Shown: positions 37,201-50,035, counted from the first letter of the stretch. The stretch is 64,000 bases of DNA from Polytrichum commune (GCA_950295325.1 OX485805.1:55080758-55144757), one strand, 5' to 3'. The notes: generated from the letters alone by a model not told the origin. Numbers and translations: made by a program.

Positions 37201-39794
37201 ATTGGGGAGGGGGGCATGCACTCTTCTTTGAGTGGGAGCCATGTGCATGCATGACCTTTTATTAAAACCCCTTATATACAAAGTTTTCTTGACAAATTAT
37301 AGACTACATAATAGTCTCATGTATTTTTTAAGGGAATTGTGAAATCCTAGAGTATATTGCCTCAATTATGTATACAAAATATAAGTGTTTGGAAGAAAGT
37401 TAGCCATTACTTGTATACGTGTATTCCTTGTATAAATTAGCCATATATATATATGTATCTTCCTATTGACAAATTTATGGAGTTGTGACATGGACAAATG
37501 TTGCTTCATGATTGGAAACACATGAACTATTAGGGGGTCTTGGGGGGTGCACTTTGCATTGGAATTCTACATGACATATGTGAGTGACTATGAAATAAAG
37601 TCTTATATATACATTAAATTTATAGAGGAAAGCAAAGTATAAGTACTAATGTTATAATGTTAAATTATCGATTACGTATTTATAATGATGATTCCAATAT
37701 AATGTAAGAAGCACCTCATATACATACACAAAATATAAATCATGGAAAAAACATTGTTTTTGTTTTGTTTTATTTTCTTAAGTATATATAATCTACCTTC
37801 ACTTTTGAGTGAGAAAGGATTGGAGACAAGTTTTTCATCAATTTGATGTAAGTCATAATTATTTGACTCGCAACATACTTCATTGAAGTTGGGGCAAGAA
37901 CCATACTAAATTAGTGTCAATTATTTCTTATATTTTCATAAAATCTTAAAGTTATTATTTAAATTGAAAATTGAAAAAGATAAAATGTCTAGAATTAAAA
38001 ACAAACATCCAAAATTTGGAAGGCTAACAAACAAAAAATGCTTCCCAAACCCTGGGACTAAATACCCCAATCTATCCAAAAGGATTTATAGTTAATTCCT
38101 TAACTTTCCACTCCATTTGCAAGATAAGATTTTGGAAAAATGGTGAGAACTTTAAGGAAATTGTGATTCATAAAAAGATACTCAAGATTGAGGGTTGATC
38201 TTAGATTTTTTTTATTTGTTTTTAAAGTTATCATAGAACTGAAACTTTCCAATCGAAAAATTTGGATATGATCATTGGAATGATGGTCAATTTACTAGTA
38301 TTGAGGGTCATTTTAATTATGGACCATTTTATCCTTGTGCAAGTGTAAACATTCCAGGTTTAATGGACTCTTCTCCTCAACGAGTAAACTTTGTGTATTT
38401 CACAAAATTAAGTTGAAACAGGAGGAAAGTGTCTACAAGGAAGAGTAGATAAATGAAATCCGCTATGCGTCAACATATGGGGGCATTCACGGTTGGGGTA
38501 CTACTTTTGAGTGTCTAACGGTTAAAGGACTAAATTAGATAACTTTACATAGCTGGTGTGCTTAGATTTGTATTATGAAGCATATTTTGGATCATACCTA
38601 CATTTAATATTCCATATTGAGTACACCGACAAAGTTAATTTACAAGGAATAGGATTATCTAAGATGTCATTTTGATTCCTTAACGGACATCCATGGGTGA
38701 TGTCAAAATTGTTGACCTTAGGATCAAGGAATGAAAAGGACAACAAAATCAATTGGAATGATCCCAATTTTTTTCCTCACAATTATCGTTCGATTGTGTA
38801 CCAATAGAACTAAAAATGTATTGCATACCAATTGTATAGCTTTACATATGACACCGAACATGGCCAACAATATACAATAACATGGCTACATGAAAAATGA
38901 ATGTTTAGTATTAGAATTGGACATTAATAATATATATGAATGGACACATGACACTTACACCAAGGTACTAGGATGGAAACCAGGAAATAATTCACCTCCG
39001 ATGTACACTCCAATGATGAAATTGCTATTGATGTGGCCCAAACAAGTCATATGACCTCTTTACAAGTTCTATGACTTATCTACTCATTTCATAAAGGATT
39101 TATCTATTATTGATGATTATTTAATAATAAATAATATCTTTCTTGATAAGTCCTATGACCTATCTACTTATTTATTTAAAATTTATTGATCAAATAATAG
39201 TAAATCATAATAAACACCGAGATCCAATGCGACATAGTCCTTAATTCCTTTGTCCCAAAAGTAGTACCCTAATTGTGAATGGCCCCATATGCAATCTCCA
39301 TTATGGAACCCGCACATGCAAAATTGCATATACAAACAACCTCGGTAAAAAAAACCCGCCAATGATAAGGCAAGGGAGAACCGTGTAATTGCTAAGGAAG
39401 ATCAAAGAAAGAAAGTTGAGAGAAGAAAGAGTTGGTTAAGATCCATCCTTAATTTACAAGATTGAAAATTATGATACTAGATTACATTTGGGTAGAAAGG
39501 AAGGTCAAGAGAGGAAGTCACCTCTTAAACCTCAACATCGAGAATTTGACAAGCACAAAAGGTTCACAATCCTCTGAACCCTTTACCTCATGTATCACCA
39601 CCAATATTACCTTCTCCACCTTCATCGATCCCCATCGTTGTCTTCAAACCCCCCCCCCCCCCTCCCTCATCATCAATCATCTTCTAGTCACATGGCCAAT
39701 CTTGCTCCTAGAATAATTAATATAGTCATATCCCATACTTCCTTAGAAAATTGGGATTAGATCTAAATACACATGTGGCAAAGTTCATAATTAC
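34240..39794. other. Gene-free stretch with dispersed repeat fragments
   Basis: No gene is seen. 36290-36410 is related to 61440-61545; both carry GAATGTATGAATAG, ATCTTACTTT or ATTCTTACTTT, a G-run and ATGGAACCGAYCCACATGGT. Parts of repeat R2 recur at 37210-37400 and 37530-37870. Homopolymers include a G-run at about 36330-36338 and a C-run at about 39650-39662. 35390-35470 repeats GTGGGCCACATT twice in a hairpin-like setting around CCCACGCTAA/TTAGCGTGGG. Confidence 0.55.
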
Positions 39795-42700
39795 TTGTGC
39801 GACAAATTATGTCCATGTTGCCAATTTTCTAGAAGTCTTTGTTGCATCTTACAAGAAGATGCATGTGCATGGTATCAAAGGCAACCACCGTTTGTTGATT
39901 GGAATGCATTGAGAAATGTATTCCTAGCTCATTTTAGACCATTAAGCTTTGCGAGTAGTTTAAAAGAAAAAGTATGTACTATAAGAATGGGTATCAATGA
40001 GAGAGTTGATAATTATTATGTCAAAATGCAAGATATTTTTGGCAATATATGGAAAATCACCAAATCCCAGATGATTCTTTATGATTGTATTTATTGGTGG
40101 AAATTTGAGAAGATATGTTTAGGAATGAGCCACCTCTACATGTGCACAAGCTTATGCACGAGCCAAAACATGGGAAGAATGTCGATTGGAAAATCACTTG
40201 GGTATATACATTGATAACACATATTCAAACAACCCTATTCCTTCCCATTCTAGTTTCTTTCCTAACATTAATCATAATCAACATTATATTATGAATGCAC
40301 CAACAATACAAAATTCTAATGCACCATTGTATACTCAACCTACGGTGAGTGTACCAACACAACAAGATCATGTATTTATTAAGCATGGCAATGCTATATG
40401 GAATTTGTCTGAGCAATTGTCAAAAGAGAATTAATCAAAATAGCAAACAATAAACCTAAAAGACCACAACCCACAAAAGAGAGATGGAACATTTCGTGTC
40501 ATAATTGCAAAGGTCAAGGCCACCTTGCTAATAAATATCTTACTCCAAAAGGATTTGAAATCAAATGCATCTTATGTGGAGAAAGTCACATTGTACATGA
40601 TTGTTGGAATTTCAAACAACAAAAGTTTGTGAATTAGATTGATACCAATTGAATTTTTCTTTGGTAACAAGAACAAGATGGACCCGGTCCTAATGTAAAC
40701 TATATTACCAAACGGGATTTTAATTGTTGACCTGTACCATTAATTTTCAAGGACATTCTAATTGGAATCAACAAAAAACTATTCCAATTGAAATACACCT
40801 TCATCTTATGATCAAATATTTAAGAGGTCTAATTCAAACCAAGATGACCCATGTAAGATTCATGTATGTTACAAATGTAAAGAACTTGGGCATCACGCAA
40901 ATAGTTGCCCAAATCCTAGGAAACCACAAGATTATGTACCTTTGTGCAGTAATTGTGAAACACCCGGACATCCTACACTGAATGTCATCATCCTAAAAAG
41001 GAATATCCTCCAAATGAGAGTGATTGGAATAAAGATAAATGAATAAGGATTCAAGGTCATGATGATGAAGAGAGAGGAACAAGGAATGTAAATCATGTTC
41101 AATACTTCTTTACTTCATCATCTAAGCAACCTTAGATCAAAGGTGGTAACTACAAGACCCTAACCTCCAACGGAACCATATCCAATAGTTAATGACAATA
41201 ATAATAATAATGCAAGTAATAGTGAATTAATGGATATGTTAAATGAAATGATCCTTAAATTTTTTTTTTATCAAGGATCCTTATGTGGTGATCAAAACCA
41301 CCTCTACACTTGTGGTTTTACCAGTGGTGAAAGTGGTGCAACTAGTGTCTATACCTTTGACCATCCTACATATTTTTGTTAATCATCAATTAGTGTATGC
41401 TAGCAAAATTATATTGTTACAGAGCAAGTAACTTGGGTGGGATTTTCTTAGTATAAAAGTTTCGTTATTGCCTCTTGGGAAACAATTTTGTTTTCATTTG
41501 GATCACGATGCATTGAAATATATGATCAGTAAACCTCAACTAAGTGGAAGAATTGCAAGATGGGTATTACATTTGTAAGAATTGAAGTTAGACCAAGCAA
41601 AAGTCATGTTAACGTTGATCACCTCTTGAGATTGAATAAAAAATCGGAATCTAAAGCCATTGATGATTCTTTTCTACATGCCCAATTATTTTACATAGAT
41701 ATAAACCTTAAAGAATATGCCAAAATAAATGAATATATTCAAAACAACAAATTCCCTTCAAACTTTATGGAAAAAAACAACACCTATTCATTTTTTAAGC
41801 AATGTCTTATACCATCATTGCTGACACTTTGTATACAAAAGGTAAAGATGGTATCCTACATCAATGTGTCACCAGTTATGAGATACCTCTAGTTTTAATA
41901 AAAAAAATAAAAATCACGATAATATGGTTGGAGGTCATTTTGTAGGAGATGTCATTGCAAGGTTTTTTTCACAAAGTGGTTATTTGTGGCCTACCCTTTT
42001 CTTTGACTACACAACTTAAACAAGATAATGTGATGCGTGTCAGAGAATAGGCAAACCAACTAACTATTTTGCAATGCCACTCACAATCATATTAGCTCTT
42101 GCACCTTTTGAAAAATGGAAAATTGATTTTGTGGGTCCCATAAATCCCCCAAGCCATCATGGTAGATATCAATATATTTTAATGGCTATAGACTATATCA
42201 CCAAATGAGTGGAAGCTGAAGCCACTAGAAAAGATGGTAAACATGTAGTTATTGAATTCTTGAAAGAAATTTAGATTCTAACATGTTATGGTTGTCCAAA
42301 AGAGTTCTTAAGTGATCGTGGGACTCACTTTTTAAATGATGTTATTCAGCAACTGAAAGAATAATACAACATCAAACATCATTTTATTGCACTATGCCAT
42401 CCATGAGCTAGTGGTCAAACAAAAAATAAAACTAATAGAATCTTGTATAAAATCATTACCAAAATAGTTCAAAATTCTAAGATTGATTGGGATAGCAAAT
42501 TGTTAGATGTATTATGGACTTATCACATTGCTTACAAAGTGACTACTAAATTTACACCTTTCCAGTTAGTTCATGGTCAAGAAGCTAACCTACCTATTGA
42601 ATCAAAAATGCTTTCATTACAAATTGCTATTGATGAACATTTGAATGATGATAAATCTCTTCAAGAAAGAGTTGCAATGTTAGAACGTTTGGATGAAGTA

Positions 42701-42980
42701 CAAAATCAAACATATTTGAACTTGGCAGCAACTCAAAAGTGGCGTAAGACCTATTATGACAACAAAATGAAATTTAAAACACTTGTTGGTGATGATTAAG
42801 CTTTACTCTATGATAGTCATTTGAAAAAATTCTCATGTAAGTCTAAACTGTATTGGATGGGCCTTTACAAACTTAACATTGCTCATGACAATGGATCATT
42901 TGATTTAGTGGGATTTGAAGAAACACCTCTTCCCACTCACATTAATGGTTATTGTCTGAAAAATAAATATCATATGTAAT
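39795..42980 (+). pseudogene. Decayed Ty3/gypsy LTR-retrotransposon (gag, RNase H, integrase)
   Basis: Fragments follow the gypsy order. 39795-40215 resembles the retrotransposon gag domain (DACAWYQRQPP, VFLAHFRP, ERVDNYY). Zinc knuckles follow: CHNCKGQGH near 40496, with the last Cys lost, and an intact C-x2-C-x4-H-x4-C near 40867 (CYKCKELGHHANSC). Protease and most of the reverse transcriptase are missing or unrecognisable. Near 41490-41640 is the RNase H end (DHDALKYMISKPQLSGRI and VNVDHLLRL). 41930-42450 is the integrase core, with WKIDFVGPI, YILMAIDYITK, LSDRGTHF and ASGQT. 42443-42799 is the integrase end (PFQLVHGQEANLPIE). At least five in-frame stops break the integrase region alone, so the element is inactive. 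RNase H lies before integrase, which excludes Ty1/copia. Confidence 0.9.
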
Positions 42981-43012
42981 TGGGGTCAATCACTCTGTAA
43001 TGTGAGGGGAGG

Positions 43013-43428
43013 GTTAGTTACTTATGATACTTTATTTTAAAATATAATAATCGGATTTTAAAAGTATAAAAATTTATTTTATTTTTTGGAATTTTTGAAA
43101 GTGTAATAGTTCAAAATAATTATCAGGGGAATGATTATTATTACAATGGCATGAAAAACTAGGAATTCCCTTTATATATGTATCAATAAAACATTCCCAT
43201 TTCTTAGGCTGAAATTACCTAAAGCAGAGAAGCATGTTAGAAACATAATTTAAAATAATATAATATAGGTGTAGGCAATAGTCTTGAGTAAGCAATTTTA
43301 AGAGTCAGTTAAACGAACAACAGGCCTTGCACTCAATTACCTTCTAATACGGTTATTTACATTTAATTACGTTTAATTAGTGTGAATGTGTGTGAATACT
43401 TTGTGAAAAGTAGAAGGTATTAACTAAC
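43013..43428 (+). repeat. Putative 3' LTR of the gypsy element
   Basis: A purine-rich stretch (GTGAGGGGAGG, 43002-43012) lies directly before this segment, as a polypurine tract would. The segment begins GTTAGTTA and ends TAACTAAC, which are inverted copies. Inside, TATATATG near 43174 is followed by AATAAAAC near 43184, resembling a TATA box and poly(A) signal in an R region. I found no second copy upstream of gag, so the 5' LTR is lost or too diverged. The boundaries do not start with the usual TG...CA, so they may be off by a few bases. Confidence 0.45.
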
Positions 43429-43488
43429 TATTATCAAATAAACATACTAGAATTTAAAATACTATTTTTAGTTCCATTTCAAAATGAC

Positions 43489-43712
43489 AAAGATCCTTTC
43501 GATGGTAAGTCACAAAAATTAGAACGTCGATGCTAATGAGGGTTTTGTAATGTTTTTGGCTTCCAAGTTAATTACATGCTTTATTGATGGTTTCAATTCA
43601 AAAAGAAAATCCCAATCAATTGCTTATTTACTCTATGGAAGTGAACATTTATATTGGATTTTGGACCTTGAAAATGAAGTGCACTCAATATGGGTTATAT
43701 AAACAAGCAGCT
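43489..43712 (+). repeat. Coding-like repeat R4, copy 1
   Basis: A continuous frame of about 55 codons at 43543-43710 reads NEGFVMFLASKLITCFIDG, then SIAYLLYGSEHLYWILDLEN and EVHSIWVI before a stop. The same sequence recurs inverted at 63784-64000. Homology extends upstream of the frame (CAAAGATCCTTT against CAAAGACCCTTT). The protein family is not recognised. Two copies of one coding fragment suggest an unnamed transposable element. Confidence 0.5.
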
Positions 43713-45548
43713 TTCAAGAATGCAAGACCAATTTTATTTTTTGAAGCCGGACGGAGCAGGCAACTGTTTTCGGTCAAAATCTGAAAATTTTAATTTTTTT
43801 TCGTGGGGTTGTCTGGAGGTATCGACCCCTATCCACCTCCCCCTAAAAGATCGTGGGGGGGGGGGGGGGATGTTTATTGTCCGCCCACTGGAAGCACTCA
43901 TGCCTCTATCACACCAAACTTTTCGTCTGGTTATGGCCGTGAAATTCCTAGGGGATTGTGTTGAGAAATAGATGTTGGCCCATCACTTTTCACATTATTA
44001 CAACCAGAGATGTTGATGGATGGTGGTAGAAATGGTTGGTGTAATCAACCCCTCATGCCTTGATCACACCAAAGTTTCCGTCCAGTTTAAACTATGAAAT
44101 TGTTGGGGATTATGTTTAGAAATAGATGTTGGCCCACCACTTTTCACACTATTACAACCGGAGATGCTGACGGATGGTGTCAAAAGTGGTTGGTGTGACC
44201 AACCCCTCATACTATGGACATAGGGCGTACATGGCAAGGAGTAAACAAAAGTAGAAACCAAAAGAAGATCAGAGGAAAAGGAAAGTTTAGTATGCCAAGT
44301 GAAAAAGTAGGGTTTTGTGGTAAAAGGAAAAAGATGACTCGGACTATGGCCACAAAGAGTTTAGTTTGCTGAAAAAATTAAAAATAAAAATAAAAAATCA
44401 TGGTGATAGAAAACACCTTAACAGAAGGATGCTTGAAGGAAAGAATTATAATAGTTTTAGTGAATCAAAGTGAGGAAATTCGGACGTGCGGAATGGAAGG
44501 AGAAGAAGTGTTCTCACAAATCTTAGACTCTTGAGAAGGATATGATGAAATCTTGAGAGGGAATAGGAGATTGAGCTGTTGAAACAAGTCCGTAGTCTGT
44601 GTAGTGTGAGAAGGAGCCTCTTTTAAGAATAGGATGCAGTGCTATTGTACCACCAAAGAAGCTCTCTTAAATCTTTATTATTTTCTCCTTAGTTGAAGAC
44701 GATATGTAAAGTGGGAAGTCCATGGTCTGAGAAGAGAAAACAGAAGACGTGGCCGAGTGAGATATCTTTCTATTTAGTCACTCAGGGCTAGAATCAGAAT
44801 AAAAAGGGCTTGGAAGAAGTAAACAGTGAGAAGTTACTCAAGGAAAGAAGGAGAGCAAGGTCCTTGAATTTGCAAGAATGGTAGTGGAAAGGAGCTATTT
44901 TTTGGCTCAAATCTTCACCTTTGTCTTCCTTTGAGGAGTTCACGGTATAGACTGAACTTTGGAAGACTACGGTCTAAAACAAAGATACAAGGTGAAACCA
45001 GAAGGAAGGCTGAAAGAAAGAGATGAACTCTTCCCAGTTCCACAGTAACGAGGAATGATTCACCTTTAGAAGGATAGTGCTGAGATCTGGAGAGCGATAT
45101 TTCTTGTTGAGATGAGGGAAACTAAGGCCAAAGCTAGCAAGGCAATAGTCTGAATAAGATTAGCACATAAGGATCATTGTGATGCATAGGTTCTTCATGT
45201 TTCTACTAAGAACACTACCTTGAGCTAGTGTGAGTTGGCGAAGGTTGAACTTCAGTCAAAATAGCAAACCATAAATCTAAAAGACCACAATCTAAAGATG
45301 ACCTAAAGATCACCTTTTAAGTCTTCCTTGAGTATTTTCCTGGGTTTTGTTCTATCCAAAATCTATATTACAATAACCTAGGATACACCTCAAAGTATTA
45401 GGGTAAGTGACACTAATTATCATAAATGGTGTAACTTATTATTTCAATTAGACTTCCATATCTTGGCTTTTGAGAAAAAATCCACCACATAACCATTGCT
45501 TTGATAACTATAATCATACAAGTGTTTATTTTCATTGACCAATTGTCA
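43713..45548. other. Gene-free stretch
   Basis: No gene is seen. 43980-44060 and 44110-44220 are diverged direct copies of a sequence with GATGTTGGCCCAYCACTTTTCAC and GGATGGTG. A G homopolymer runs from about 43856 to 43869. A short CACTA-family end (GTAAGTGACACTAATTATCATAAATGGTGTA) lies at 45403-45433. Confidence 0.5.
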
Positions 45549-46312
45549 TGGGGTGCAAGCATGGTAAAGTGGACGAAAATATAGCTTTCGTATACTAAAA
45601 CCATGTTTTCTTTTTGTCAAAGGCCTAAATGTAGTAACAAAGTGTTGTTTAAATTGGATTTTTTTCTCGTGATGACCTGAGTCAATGGTTGTGTTAAATA
45701 CTCAAATGTAGACTACCAAGTTGAGATCTTCAAAACTTATCATCAAAAGTGATGCTCAAAAGCACATGATTGAATCTAATTTTGAACGTGAATTTCATGA
45801 CCTTAAATATTTTGAAGTTAAATATTTTTTCATATTCCTTGAATGCATTGTATACTTGAGGTCATCATCACATAACTTCGTAAAAAAACCATCAATTTTA
45901 TTTAATTTTATCATATATTAAAAAAATTTACTTTTTCAATATCACCTACTTGCACACCACTTGCACCGTCTTCTAGAATATGAAGATTTTCCGTGGAATT
46001 TTTTTTGTCATCATAAATTGCTTGGATTTGTATATCAATATGTTTTTTTTTAATGTCTACAAATGTTTTCTTTACAAAATTCAAAGTTAGTGCATAACGT
46101 TATTCATATCCATAACAATGTTTTGTGGGATTGACAATATTCCACTGAATATTCCCACATTCAATCTGAATGTGGGAATACTTTATGGAATATTGTTAGT
46201 CCCACAAAACATTGTTATGGATTTGAATAATGTTATGTATATAATTTTGAATCACTTTCGCTTGAACCTAGGCATGGATCAAGAGCTATCCACTTTACCG
46301 TGCTTGCACCCC
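45549..46312. mobile_element. TIR element R1, copy 2, with nested hairpin
   Basis: The ends are GGGGTGCAAGCATGGTAAAG at the left and CTTTACCGTGCTTGCACCCC at the right, inverted repeats of about 23 bp with one mismatch. The interior matches copy 1 (27507-28131) in order, except for an insertion of about 145 bp at 46094-46237. No coding capacity. A similar single end (CCACTTTACCAGGCTTGCAC) is at 47506-47525. Confidence 0.82.
46094..46237. mobile_element. Foldback hairpin element nested in R1 copy 2
   Basis: Two arms of about 70 bp are nearly perfect reverse complements. The left arm runs from ATAACGTTATTCATATCCAT through CAATGTTTTGTGGGATTG and ends CCCACATTCA. The right arm begins TGAATGTGGGAATA and ends AATAATGTTAT, with only about three unpaired bases at the centre. 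R1 copy 1 lacks it and reads GTTAGTGTATAGTTTTG at the same place, while here the flanks are GTTAGTGCATA and TGTATATAATTTTG. This indicates insertion with a short duplication of a GYATA-type site. It is a MITE-like or foldback insertion that could be transcribed into a long hairpin. Confidence 0.85.
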
Positions 46313-46985
46313 AATGCATGTGTTTTGTACTCATTGGATATTCACATAGTCATAATATTAATGTTGTAACTTACTAGAGATTCAATGAACATAAAAGTAC
46401 AGTATGAGGGCTAGAGAATACCTATCTATATACAACAAACAACGTGGTGGTGGTGGTGGTGAGGCCATTTGCCTCGCCTTTCCTCACTGTTCTTGCGTAA
46501 TAATTAAGAGGTTATCAAGAAAAAGAGTCATATGTAAACAACTTCTACTCCAAACCAAACATGTGATACAGAAGAAGAAAAAATGCAAAAAAGTGGAAAG
46601 ATGGTGGTAGGATGTGGAAGGTGGCGGACTTGGCATGGGTGGGGGGCATGTGTGGGGGGGTCATGGGCATGGACGTACATGCATATGATGGGTACACATG
46701 GGCATGGGGGTATAAGGTTGCATGGGCTTAGGGGAGGGGGTGGCCTTGATATTGATTCAAATTCACGAGTGCAACACACAAGGATAACATAGATCCAAGC
46801 TAGAATAATACATGAAGGAAAGAAAGGAAAGAAGAAAGAACTAGAAAGGAATTAAAGTTAGAAGGGGGGGGGGGTAGGCAACATCTACTTGGTTTTGTTT
46901 AAGTGTGTATATACATATATACATTCACCTTTCAAATGATATGACTCTATGGAAATTTATGTCCCTATTTATTATGGGCTATAAC

Positions 46986-46987
<2 letters not shown>

Positions 46988-47037
<50 letters not shown>
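46988..47037. repeat. Compound (CA)n(TA)n microsatellite
   Basis: About 17 CA repeats run directly into about 7 TA repeats. Confidence 0.95.
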
Positions 47038-48248
47038 ACATAAATAAGTAATTACGTGATACATATTATCCTCTTGTGACTCATTAAGCATGATACAATA
47101 AAGCAACACAACTCTTGATCCTGCAAAGATTTAAGTGAAAGTGATTCAAAAATATATATTAGCTTTGAGTTTTGTGAAAAGTAATCATAAACATCTAAAA
47201 ACATATTGATTTGCAAAGCCATCCAATGTATGTTGAAAAAATAAATACAAAATAAAACATACCTATTTTTGAAAAGTTACAAGCTCAAAAGATTCGAGGC
47301 CATGAAATTTACGTCCAAAACTAGATATAGCCATATGCTTTTGAGCAACACTGTTGATGATAAGCTTTGAAGATCTCATCTTCATAATCTTCACTTGAGT
47401 ACTTAACACAACAATAGAGGACATCGTCAAAAAATAAATTCAATCAACAATTTGTTCCTCCTTTTAGACATTTGACCAAGAAAGTATTCTAGAATACTTA
47501 TTTGGTCCACTTTACCAGGCTTGCACACCGAAGGACTATTGTGAGGATGCCTCCATGACATATGAACCTTGGAGGCATAGCATAGCATGTGCCAATCTAA
47601 CCTTTCAAGACCTATAAAGCCAATGATAGAGGTCCAATTGCAACTCCATGATGAGCGGAGATGCCTTGAGTTGCAATGTTTCATTAAATTGATAAGAGCC
47701 AGATACACTTGTACACAACAATGTTCCACAGTCCCTATGATAAAGCTTATATGCTACAAAATGAATCAACTTTCACCAATGTCAAACCCTAAGTCCATGT
47801 CATCTCTCAAAGCTCACATTGATGTCCACACAAGCTGAAATTTGGGTCGCGCTTACTTAGGCCCAAACCACACGGGAGGAACAGCAATGAGTTGGATGAA
47901 TAGCATTGGTTCAAATGAGCAAGTGGTTGCCACATGAGAGGAAGTATGGGGAGTGGCAACAATGACTTTTTAGCTTCGGATTTTGCTTTGGATATTGCTT
48001 CGGGATCTACTTGGCAATAAAGTAGAGTGACATGGCACAATAAATGTAGGAAGCAACTACCGGGCACTAGTGCCCAGAAGTCCCACAATATAAGGAGAAA
48101 AATGAGGAAAAGGAGATTTTTCTTGGGCAAGGTGCCACGTTGGAGGAAGTTGTGAAACTTCCGGTGCCTCTCGTGTGGGAAGGGCCTTACTTAACACCAG
48201 ATTCTGTCATTTCATGGACTTCAAGCTGGCGGTCCTCCCATAATGGAA

Positions 48249-48886
48249 AGAACCCACTGCTTCTTTGTCATTTGTGGGTAGCTGATTTCTCACCAACATT
48301 GAAGGTGCAATACTAGTGCGGGTCACCAGTGAACGGTTCCTACCAGTAGGGTCTACTTTTAGAGTTGGTTTAGCCAATGAGAGCTTTTGGATGTAACCAG
48401 TGTTGGTAGGAACCATTCGTTGGTGGCCCACACCAGTTTGTGTGGATGGCCTATTAGCGAATTGTCCATTGTTGCCTGTAGAGCATATTTTTGGGCTATA
48501 GTCTGAACTGAGATTTTTTGGAACTGAGTTTTTGAAGGATAAATGAAAACAGTAGACTATAGTAAGATGAACCCACTGCTTCTTTGTCATTTGTGGGTAG
48601 TTGATTTCTCACCAACATTGAAGGTGCAATACTAGTGCGGGTCACCAGTGAACGGTTCCTACCAGTAGGGTCTACTTTTAGAGTTGGTTTAGCCAATGAG
48701 AGCTTCTGGATGTAACCAGTGTTGGTAGGAACCATTCGTTGGTGGCCCACACCAATTTGTGTGGATGGCCTATTAGCGAATTGTCCATTGTTGCCTGTAG
48801 AGCATATTTTTGGGCTATAGTCTGAACTGAGATTTTTTGGAACTGAGTTTTTGAAGGATAAATGAAAACAGTAGACTATAGTCAGA
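48249..48886. repeat. 319-bp direct tandem duplication, nearly identical copies
   Basis: The unit beginning GAACCCACTGCTTCTTTGTC at about 48249 recurs at about 48568 with only about four substitutions seen over 319 bp. Examples are TAGCTGATT against TAGTTGATT, and CACCAGTTTG against CACCAATTTG. The high identity marks a recent event. The period is not a multiple of three, so the long minus-strand frames that read through both copies are not a repeat protein. Each unit contains an imperfect hairpin: 48316-48346 pairs with 48412-48434. Confidence 0.92.
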
Positions 48887-49784
48887 TGAAAGTACCTCTG
48901 CAGCGGTTTGAGCAGCCGAATGCCGCAGAATGGAGTTATAACCGCCTGGGAGGAAGGGAGATAAAGGACTATAGCCTGGAGGAGAAAGTAGGCCATAATC
49001 AACGAGTGTTTCCAGGCAATAGGCTAGAGTAATCGCAATTAGCGAAGAATGTAGGTTCGGCCAAGTGCCGCAGATAGGAGGATATTTCTTCAGCTCTGTG
49101 ATAGAGTGAAGCAATGTAACCAGGCTATAGCCATATTGGAATGAAGTTATTTTGATATACCAGATATGTGAGCGTGTGGAAGTAATAATTCATTTGCACG
49201 AAGTGTTGCATTGAACATATTGAAGTAAGGGGGTGGAGCCACATTGTGAGCAATAATACAATAAATTGAGTGTCTGAGAAGAAGCCATACCGTAGAGGAG
49301 GTAGAATTTAATATCTTTCGGAAAGGATTAAGATGGATTTGTGAGGGAGGAATCAGAGAGCGACAACGAGTGATTGAAACCGAGTGAAATGGAACAAAGA
49401 GATGTTGAAGCAACCAGAGTATAGCCAGATAAGATTCAAACACAGAAAGAGACGAGGCTTGAATGCACTACAAGGAAATGGGTGTATAATTGACAAAAAT
49501 GTGACACTAAAATGTCCGAAGTGACAAAATCAGCTCAAAGCTATGAGTTTTTGTCAATTCGGACATTATTCAAAATTTGTGTCAATTTTCTGTCATCAGA
49601 TTTATATATTTCACGTTTAACTTATTCCCTTCACCTGAGCATGTGTCTCATATTTATTAACAACAAAAGGTGTTACAAAAGGTGTTACAAAAGGTTTTTA
49701 ATTATTGTAATTACTAGTATAAGTAATTAATATTATTTATTTATTTACTATAATTAATGTAATAACTAATTTAATTAATTAATG

Positions 49785-50035
49785 TAAATACTGAAATTAC
49801 CCTTTTGAGTAAATACTGAAATTACCAATTTAACTAAATACTGAAATTTGCTAATTTAAGTAAATATTGAAATTTTCTAATTTAGGTAAATACTGAAATT
49901 TGCTAATTTAAGTAAATATTAAAATTTGCTAATTTAGGTAAATACTGAAATTTGCTAATTTAAGTAAATATTGAAATTTGCTAATTTAGGTAAATACTGA
50001 AATTTGCTATTTTCAGTAAAATACTGAAATTATTG
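49785..50035. repeat. 26-bp AT-rich minisatellite with 52-bp higher-order period
   Basis: Units of the form TAAATACTGAAATTTGCTAA plus TTTAAG repeat about eight times. From 49835 the units alternate between one type (TACTG ... TTTAAG) and another (TATTG ... TTTAGG), giving three 52-bp dimers in a row. The flanking units are more diverged. The array lies inside the CACTA element. Confidence 0.88.

Noticed and set aside
39340-39794. 5' LTR and primer-binding site for the gypsy element
   Set aside because: I could not find a second copy of 43013-43428 or a tRNA-complementary primer site upstream of gag, so no 5' LTR is claimed.
43856-43869. Long G homopolymer as a possible G-quadruplex or regulatory site
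   Set aside because: Single homopolymer runs here and at 36330, 39650 and 46864 are more simply microsatellite or assembly-sensitive tracts; no regular four-run G-quadruplex pattern is seen.
46404-46792. Gly/Trp-rich plus-strand frames and a Pro-rich minus-strand frame
   Set aside because: They come from G-rich low-complexity DNA (GTGGTGGTGG and GGCATGGG runs) and have no family features.
48207-49002. Minus-strand frames of 127 and 168 residues with nearly the same sequence
   Set aside because: They arise from reading through the 319-bp tandem duplication; the period is not a multiple of three and no domain is visible.
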